Part shown: in pieces, positions 58,993 through 64,000 of the stretch
How the letters are laid out: every line of letters begins with the position of its first letter
Numbering within the stretch: position 1 is the first letter of the stretch
Source: an uncultured Bacteroidales bacterium
GTDB lineage: Bacteria > Bacteroidota > Bacteroidia > Bacteroidales > Paludibacteraceae
Assembly: GCA_902800215.1 (NCBI GenBank)
Contig: CADCDS010000006.1
Location: 1 to 64,000, forward strand
Direction of reading: 5' to 3'
Length of the DNA: 64,000 nt
Translations under genes and position numbers: made by a program
Notes under the pieces: generated by a model
What the model was told of the DNA's origin: nothing
The model's database searches: none
The model's input: only the letters and a program-made list of their open reading frames with translations

Positions 58993-60450
58993 ATGAAAAA
59001 CTTAGAACCCAAAGGCCTGTGGTCCAGTTTCTACAGCCTTACCCAGATTCCGCGTCCCAGCGGAAAACGCAAAGAGATCGCTGATTTCTTAGTATCTTAC
59101 GGTAAATCGCTCGGTCTCGAGACCCTGCAAGATGAGATCGGAAACGTACTCATTCGCAAACCCGCTTCCCCCGGTATGGAGAACCACCCGGGTGTGATCC
59201 TGCAAGGACACATGGATATGGTGCCGCAGAAGAACTCCGACAAAGTCTTTGACTTTGAGAAAGACCCCATTGAGGCCTATATCGAAGAGAACGGCGAATG
59301 GGTGACCGCTAACGGTACCACCCTCGGTGCCGACAACGGTATCGGTGTAGCTACAGCGATGGCGATCCTGGCTGATAAGAATGTCGTACATCCTCCCCTT
59401 GAGGCCCTCTTTACCATCGATGAGGAAACGGGTATGTACGGTGCCAATGACCTCAAAGCCGGCTGGCTGCAAGGTAAATATCTGCTCAACCTCGACTCGG
59501 AAACCGAAGGTGAACTGTACGTAGGCTGCGCCGGTGGCATCGACACCACGGCTACGTTCGATTATCAACCCGTGGAAACCGAAGAAGGCGACATCGCCCT
59601 TCGCGTTGAACTCAAAGGCTGCAAAGGCGGACACTCCGGTTGTGACATCCATCTGCAGCGTGCAAATGCCATCAAACTGCTCTTCCGTTTCCTCAAAGAT
59701 GCGGTATCTAATTTCGAAGCCCGTCTGGCCTATGTGGAAGGCGGTTCGCTCCGTAACGCCATTCCGCGTGAAGCATCGGCGGTCATCACCATCCCCGAAG
59801 ATAGCTATCAAGACCTCCAAGATCTCGTCGATCGTTACGAGGACTTGTGGTTGAAGGAGTACGACGGTATTGAGACCGACCTCACCTTCAAAGCTACCGA
59901 AATCGAGTGTCCGAAAACCGAAATGCCGGAAGAGGTACAGGACTTCCTCATCCATGCCATCACCCTCTGCCCGCATGGTGTCTATCGCATGATCCCCGAG
60001 ATGCCGGATATCGTCGAGACCTCCAACAACGTCGCGATGATTAAATCACAAATCACCAATGACAAATCACAAATCATAGTTTACTGCCTCACCCGTTCCA
60101 ACGTGGAGAGCCGCAAAGAGGAACTGGCTTCGATCATCCACTCCGCCTTTGCGCTCGCAGGCGCTGACGTCAAGTTCAGCGGTGCATACCCGGGATGGCA
60201 GCCGAACTTCAAAAGCACGTTACTTAAGACCATGAAAGAAACGTACGAGAAAGAGTTTGGTAACTCTCCTCGTATCGTTACTATCCATGCCGGACTGGAG
60301 TGCGGTATCATCGGCGGAAACTATCCCCACATGGAGATGATCTCCTTCGGTCCTACCATCGAGCACCCGCATAGTCCCGATGAGCGTGTCAATATCGCTA
60401 CTGTACAGAAGTTCTATCGATTCGTACTATCTGCTCTACAGCAGCTTTAG
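58993..60450 (+). CDS. pepD: Aminoacyl-histidine dipeptidase (M20 family, PepD-like)
   Basis: A 485-residue cytosolic zinc dipeptidase. M20 metal and catalytic motifs: LQGHMDMVPQ, GTTLGADNGIGVAT, FTIDEETGMYGAN, NLDSETEGELYVGCAGG, and near the end TIHAGLECGIIGG and SFGPTIEHPHSPDERV. A stutter-repeat peptide KSQITNDKSQII (residues about 351-362) interrupts the SNNVAMI...VYCLTRSN strand pair that is continuous in other PepD proteins. Probably co-transcribed with asparaginase. Its 3' end overlaps the convergent protease gene by 53 bp. Confidence 0.94.
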   Translation: MKNLEPKGLWSSFYSLTQIPRPSGKRKEIADFLVSYGKSLGLETLQDEIGNVLIRKPASPGMENHPGVILQGHMDMVPQKNSDKVFDFEKDPIEAYIEENGEWVTANGTTLGADNGIGVATAMAILADKNVVHPPLEALFTIDEETGMYGANDLKAGWLQGKYLLNLDSETEGELYVGCAGGIDTTATFDYQPVETEEGDIALRVELKGCKGGHSGCDIHLQRANAIKLLFRFLKDAVSNFEARLAYVEGGSLRNAIPREASAVITIPEDSYQDLQDLVDRYEDLWLKEYDGIETDLTFKATEIECPKTEMPEEVQDFLIHAITLCPHGVYRMIPEMPDIVETSNNVAMIKSQITNDKSQIIVYCLTRSNVESRKEELASIIHSAFALAGADVKFSGAYPGWQPNFKSTLLKTMKETYEKEFGNSPRIVTIHAGLECGIIGGNYPHMEMISFGPTIEHPHSPDERVNIATVQKFYRFVLSALQQL

Positions 60451-62029
60451 TGATCTCGTCATCCCGCTCAAATAACGGGAAGAAGCCTTCGTCACCTAAG
60501 ATATTACGAACGATATAGGCATTCAGAAGTCGCGTCATTAACGGGCGCGATTTTTGTATCTCATCCGCTTTCGGCTCCACACCCTTCTCTTTCGCAAAAG
60601 CAGCCATCTGACTTACCAGATCCTGTTTCAACAAATGGTTCTCCAGCGCTTTCCAGTTCGTAAACGCTTTCAACTCCTTTCGGTGCTCGTCTGTATATTT
60701 GAAGGCAAATTGGTAGGTGTACGCATGGTTAACACACAGGTTGTACCACGGCGTGTTCAGCGTCGTATCTCTACCGACAAACACATCCGGCATGATACCG
60801 CCGCCACCGTACACAATCCTTCCGTGCTTGGTCCGGTAGGTCGTCGAATCGGATAAGTGGATCGAGTCGGCCGAATAGAACTCACCGCTCTCATAACGCT
60901 CCATCAACTCGTTCTCGTACTCCTCCGATTCACCCAACTTATACGGTTTCTGGATACTCCGGCCCGATGGTGTGTAGTATCTCGCCACCGTCAGACGCAC
61001 CGCACTTCCGTCCGCAAACGGAATCTGCTGTTGTACCAGACCTTTACCGAAGGAACGGCGACCTACGATCAACGCACGGTCGTTATCCTGCATCGCACCG
61101 GCGAAGATCTCACTGGCGGAAGCAGAGAAATTATCGATCAACACTACCAACGGCACGTCTTGGAAATCACCGCTTCCGTCCGCCTTCGCTTCGTATCTCG
61201 GGTACGCCTTACCCTCTGAATAAACGATCATCTCGCCTCGGTGCAGGAACTCATTCGCCATTCGTATCGCCTGATCCATGTAACCGCCGGAGTTCTCACG
61301 CAGGTCCACGATGTACTTCGTCGCACCTTGCGCCTTCATCTCCTCCATCGCCATAATGAACTCCCGATAGGTCGTCTCGCCGAACTTGTTCGCACGCACA
61401 AAACCGATCTTCTGACCGTTCTTGATGATGATGAATTTCGCATCTACCGACGTCACCGGAATATCGCCACGGGTGATGGTGAAATACAACGGATTAGAAG
61501 CACCGGCACGCTTGATGCCTAACTTCACCTTCGTACCTTTCTCACCGCGTAAGGTCTTCATCACCTTCTCGTTGTTCAGTTTCTTGCCCACAAACGCACT
61601 GTCATCCACGCTGATGATCTTATCGCCGGCCAGCACACCCTTGCCTTCACACGGTCCACCGGCAATGACGGCTACGATATTCACCGTGTCCTGCTGGATC
61701 GTAAACTGCACACCGATACCGGAGAACGAACCCGATAACTCGGAATTAACCATCTCTAAGTCCTCTTTCGGGATATACGCACTGTGGGGATCCAGTTTCT
61801 TCACCAGCGCATCCATCGCCTCATCCGTGATGCTGTCTATGTTCAACTCGTCCACATACGAGTTTTCCATCAACTGCAGCAAACGGTCCACTTTCGAGGT
61901 CTCAAAATGCCACTGACCGTCCTGATACGAGATGCGCTGTGCCTGCGCCGGCTGACTCATCGCCAAACCTAAAAACAAACCTAACGCTACGCCAAAAACC
62001 GCTAATGTCGGTAAGATGTACTTTTTCAT
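60398..62029 (-). CDS. S41 carboxyl-terminal processing protease (CtpA/Prc-like)
   Basis: 543 residues with an N-terminal signal/anchor (FGVALGLFLGLAMSQPAQAQ). PDZ domain at about 80-165 (SGSFSGIGVQFTIQQDTVNIVAVIAGGPCEGKGVLAGDKIISVDD). The catalytic S41 domain has VDLRENSGGYMDQAIRMANEF, nucleophile Ser in DNFSASASEIFAGAMQDND and Lys in RRSFGKGLVQQQ. It degrades or trims periplasmic proteins. Preceded by dCMP deaminase and Mpl on the same strand; the spacer is a TTGGATATTGGA stutter array. Overlaps convergent pepD by 53 bp. Confidence 0.95.
   Translation of the reverse strand: MKKYILPTLAVFGVALGLFLGLAMSQPAQAQRISYQDGQWHFETSKVDRLLQLMENSYVDELNIDSITDEAMDALVKKLDPHSAYIPKEDLEMVNSELSGSFSGIGVQFTIQQDTVNIVAVIAGGPCEGKGVLAGDKIISVDDSAFVGKKLNNEKVMKTLRGEKGTKVKLGIKRAGASNPLYFTITRGDIPVTSVDAKFIIIKNGQKIGFVRANKFGETTYREFIMAMEEMKAQGATKYIVDLRENSGGYMDQAIRMANEFLHRGEMIVYSEGKAYPRYEAKADGSGDFQDVPLVVLIDNFSASASEIFAGAMQDNDRALIVGRRSFGKGLVQQQIPFADGSAVRLTVARYYTPSGRSIQKPYKLGESEEYENELMERYESGEFYSADSIHLSDSTTYRTKHGRIVYGGGGIMPDVFVGRDTTLNTPWYNLCVNHAYTYQFAFKYTDEHRKELKAFTNWKALENHLLKQDLVSQMAAFAKEKGVEPKADEIQKSRPLMTRLLNAYIVRNILGDEGFFPLFERDDEITKAAVEQIVRIDRTSVQ
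60530..60556 (+). terminator. Possible weak terminator of pepD inside the convergent protease gene
   Basis: TCGCG (60530-60534) / CGCGA (60546-60550), 11-nt loop, then TTTTTG. The stem is short; it lies 80 bp past the pepD stop. Confidence 0.35.
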
Positions 62030-62067
62030 ATCCTAATATCCAATATCCAATTTCCAATATCCAATTA
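62030..62067 (-). repeat. Intercistronic stutter array, TTGGATATTGGA words
   Basis: Begins at the TAA stop of the deaminase gene: TAATTGGATATTGG, AAATTGGATATTGG, ATATTAGGAT, running up to the protease start. The same word family as 13468-13538. Confidence 0.88.
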
Positions 62068-62487
62068 TCCCTGGTCATTCAAGAACACGACCTCAATCCC
62101 TGCCCGCTTGAGCAACTCCACACCGTCCATGATGCGGTATTCTTCGCCGTACACGACGCGCTTGATGCCCGACTGGATAATCAACTTCGAGCACTCCAGA
62201 CACGGACTGGCGGTCACGTACAGCGTCGCACCGTCGGAACTGTTATTCGACCGTGCTACCTTCGTCAGCGCATTCGCTTCCGCATGCAGCACGTAGGGTT
62301 TGCTCACATTATTTTCATCCTCGCAGATGTTCTCAAAACCCGAAGGCGTACCGTTATAACCGTCCGAAATAATCATCTGGTTCTTCACCAACAATGCACC
62401 CACCTTCCGCCGTACGCAGTAACTGTTCTCTGACCACGTCCGTGCCATCCGCATGTACAAATAATCCCGTTTCTCTTGCTTATCCAT
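62065..62487 (-). CDS. dCMP deaminase family protein (ComEB-like)
   Basis: A 140-residue zinc-dependent deaminase (dCMP to dUMP), feeding dTMP synthesis. The zinc site is VLHAEANALTKV and TASPCLECSKLIIQSGI; the preceding WSENSYCVRRKVGALLVKNQMIISDGYNGTP block is typical. Full length for the family. It lies between Mpl and the S41 protease with stutter arrays on both sides. Confidence 0.94.
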   Translation of the reverse strand: MDKQEKRDYLYMRMARTWSENSYCVRRKVGALLVKNQMIISDGYNGTPSGFENICEDENNVSKPYVLHAEANALTKVARSNNSSDGATLYVTASPCLECSKLIIQSGIKRVVYGEEYRIMDGVELLKRAGIEVVFLNDQG

Positions 62488-62522
62488 AACAATTTAACGA
62501 TTTAACGGTTTAACAATTTAAC
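62488..62522 (-). repeat. Stutter array at the mpl 3' end, GTTAAATTG words
   Basis: Minus strand: GTTAAATTGTTAAACCGTTAAATCG then TTAAATTGTT. It encodes the last residues (VKLLNR) and stop of the Mpl gene and the spacer to the deaminase gene. Confidence 0.85.
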
Positions 62523-63830
62523 GCAAAACTCTTTCACATCAATCCCGTCAAACGTGCCGCTGGACATCATGAGCAGCGCGACGTTACGATAATCTATTTC
62601 CTTCAGTCTCTCCTGTAACGCCGCACTCTCGGTAAACACCTCTACATTTTTCGTGCCAAACGCGTCACAAACCGCCTCTTTTGTGATCGGAGTGAGTTTT
62701 TTATGCTCGATCACCTTGGGGTTGAAATAGACGAATGCCTTGTCGGCTTCCGCCATACAGCCCTTATATTGCGGCAGAAAATCGGCCATCAGACTGCTGA
62801 ACGTATGTAACTCCATGCAGGCAATCAACTTCTTCTCCGGATACCGTTCCCGCACCGCATTGATCGTCGCCTTCAACTTACTCGGACTGTGCGCAAAATC
62901 TTTGTACGCCACGCAATCCTCGGTCTCGCATATCTTCTCCAGACGGTTCGAAGCACCGGTAAACGAAGCTATCTCGCGATAGAAATCATCCGGCGCCACA
63001 CCAATACAATGGCATGCTAACATCGCCGCCTGCAGGTTCTGCATGTTATGCTTTCCAAACACCTGCATCGGGACGTTTCCTTCGTACGCCTCGTAAGGAA
63101 CAATTTTACATTTTCCATTTTCCATTTTCAATTCTTCCGCCAATTTACAAAGATTTTCGTCGCCTTTATAGTAAATAAAGGTGTCGGAAATTGTGTGCGT
63201 AAATTTGCGGAAGGTCTCCACGTACTCCGGGAAAGTTGGGAACACATTGATATGATCCCAGGCGATACCCGTCAGGATAGCTACATGCGGATGGTACCAC
63301 AAAAACTTACTGCGCAGATCCAACGGACTCGTCAGGTACTCATCGCCTTCGAACACCGCGTACTTGGCCGTGTCGCTTAACCGCACCATCCGTTCAAAAC
63401 CTTCGATCTGGGCACCTACCATGTAGTCCGCTTCGATACCTAAGCGTTGCAACACGTACAGGATCATGGACGTCGTAGTCGTCTTACCGTGCGACCCACC
63501 TACCACAATCCGCACCTTGTCCTTCGTCTGCTCGTACAGATACTCCGGGAACGAATAGATCTTGATGCCTAACTCCCTGGCCTTCACCAACTCCGGGTTA
63601 TCTTCCCGAGCGTGCATGCCCAAGATGATCGCATCGATATCCTTCGTGATCTTCTCCGGATGCCAGCCCATCTCGTCCGGTAACAGACCTGCGTCCCGTA
63701 AGTGAGACAAAGCAGGGTCGAAGATTTCATCATCCGACCCCGTCACCTTGTATCCCGCCTTGGAGGCAACGGCTAATGCCAAGTTATGCATCGCCGCACC
63801 ACCGATAGCTATAAAATGGATATGTGTCAT
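62502..63830 (-). CDS. mpl: UDP-N-acetylmuramate:L-alanyl-gamma-D-glutamyl-meso-DAP ligase (Mpl family)
   Basis: 442 residues from ATG 63830 (MTHIHFIAIGGAAMHNLALAVASKAGYKVTGSDDE). A Mur ligase with the ATP loop GGSHGKTTTTSMIL, DEYLTSPLDLRSKFLWYHPHVAILTGIAWDH, and C-terminal KDFAHSPSKLKATINAVRERYP. Mpl reattaches recycled murein tripeptide to UDP-MurNAc. Residues EELKMENGKCKIVPYE carry a CATTTTCCATTTTCC stutter insertion; the C-terminus is also array-made. An upstream extension from 63908 would cross a hairpin and is rejected. Confidence 0.92.
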   Translation of the reverse strand: MTHIHFIAIGGAAMHNLALAVASKAGYKVTGSDDEIFDPALSHLRDAGLLPDEMGWHPEKITKDIDAIILGMHAREDNPELVKARELGIKIYSFPEYLYEQTKDKVRIVVGGSHGKTTTTSMILYVLQRLGIEADYMVGAQIEGFERMVRLSDTAKYAVFEGDEYLTSPLDLRSKFLWYHPHVAILTGIAWDHINVFPTFPEYVETFRKFTHTISDTFIYYKGDENLCKLAEELKMENGKCKIVPYEAYEGNVPMQVFGKHNMQNLQAAMLACHCIGVAPDDFYREIASFTGASNRLEKICETEDCVAYKDFAHSPSKLKATINAVRERYPEKKLIACMELHTFSSLMADFLPQYKGCMAEADKAFVYFNPKVIEHKKLTPITKEAVCDAFGTKNVEVFTESAALQERLKEIDYRNVALLMMSSGTFDGIDVKEFCVKLLNR

Positions 63831-63867
63831 CTTTTTTGTGAGCGAAACGTTCTCAATCAAAAACATT

Positions 63868-63892
63868 CTTTTGCGGTTGGGGTCCGCAAAAG
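63868..63892 (-). terminator. Hairpin, possible terminator of the gene entering from the right
   Basis: CTTTTGCGG (63868-63876) / CCGCAAAAG (63884-63892), 7-nt loop, followed on the minus strand by AATGTTTTTG. The T-run is not ideal; it could instead be a leader hairpin of mpl. Confidence 0.5.
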
Positions 63893-63943
63893 CATGAGCA
63901 GGGGGCACTGCGTTTTTTGATGAGAAGCATTCGCGCCGAGATA

Positions 63944-64000
63944 TTACTTAAAGAGTTTATCAAAATCTTCCTGACTAACCGTCTTTGCTTCTACCTTCAC
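63944..64000 (-). CDS. C-terminal fragment of a gene continuing past the window
   Basis: The minus-strand frame reads VKVEAKTVSQEDFDKLFK and a TAA stop at 63944-63946. Only 18 residues are visible, so no product can be named. The 113-bp gap to mpl holds the hairpin at 63868-63892. Confidence 0.5.
   Translation of the reverse strand: MKVEAKTVSQEDFDKLFK

Noticed and set aside
63831-63908. N-terminal extension of mpl (MPPAHAFADPNRKRMFLIEN...)
   Set aside because: It crosses the hairpin at 63868-63892. The family N-terminus begins exactly at MTHIHFIAIGG.

Overview
The window looks like a chromosome segment of a Bacteroidales bacterium, at family level something near Paludibacteraceae, Prevotellaceae or Porphyromonadaceae; the family is inference. 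The evidence is: 14 promoters of the Bacteroidetes type (TTTG, 20 nt, TAnnTTTG); a fimbrillin-like lipoprotein; DUF5686, DUF3127 and DUF6242-type proteins; membrane-anchored TPR/HTH regulators; and secreted proteins ending in a short tag related to type IX secretion sorting tails. I see no phage, transposase, CRISPR or plasmid genes. Most intercistronic overlaps are a few bases long, so the genome is compact.

Layout. 1-911: the end of a TPR/HTH-type regulator and an Hsp20 chaperone (minus). 1102-21334: a plus-strand run from one visible promoter to one strong terminator. It encodes a 49-residue peptide, a fimbrillin-like lipoprotein, a 3361-residue multidomain surface protein, a complete RND efflux pump (adaptor, pump, outer membrane channel), an MMPL-type exporter and a LolA-like carrier. 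21335-22197: tRNA-Phe (minus) and trmO. 22227-32494: an alpha-glucan operon with four GH13 amylases and one catalysis-free binding protein, running into two deoxynucleoside kinases and xerC. 32479-37945: a tightly overlapping minus-strand operon, rpmH-rbfA-lolC/E-lipoprotein-xerD-DUF5686. 37981-42555: DUF6242 lipoprotein, pgk, DUF3127, metallophosphoesterase and recO. 42608-43213: 5-formyl-THF cyclo-ligase. 43188-46559: lipoprotein, ddl, polyprenyl synthase and an unknown gene. 46691-50560: a trypsin-like protease fused to a probable beta-barrel, plus small unknown genes. 50585-57895: a TPR/HTH regulator with its cysteine-rich secreted partner, a ComEA-like protein, xseA, a short ComEC, rpe and a response regulator lacking the phospho-acceptor Asp. 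57904-60450: asparaginase and a dipeptidase. 60398-64000: S41 protease, dCMP deaminase, Mpl-type ligase and the end of another gene.

The most unusual features are at DNA level. (1) Short stuttering tandem arrays of 7-14 bp words fill the spacers between co-directional genes, often starting at the upstream stop codon. The same kinds of words sit in-frame in variable loops of conserved proteins and form the last residues of three proteins. (2) In several promoters the -7 box is mirrored by an inverted copy across the expected transcription start. (3) A nested, nearly 200-bp inverted repeat lies in a gene-free stretch at 49.1-49.3 kb. (4) Intrinsic terminators are embedded inside the coding sequence of the convergent neighbour. 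At protein level the main points are the 3361-residue protein with a beta-helix inside a LamG-like domain, a candidate new carbohydrate-binding module shared by three amylase-operon proteins, a short C-terminal tag on seven secreted proteins, a protease/beta-barrel fusion and a Glu-53 pseudo-receiver.
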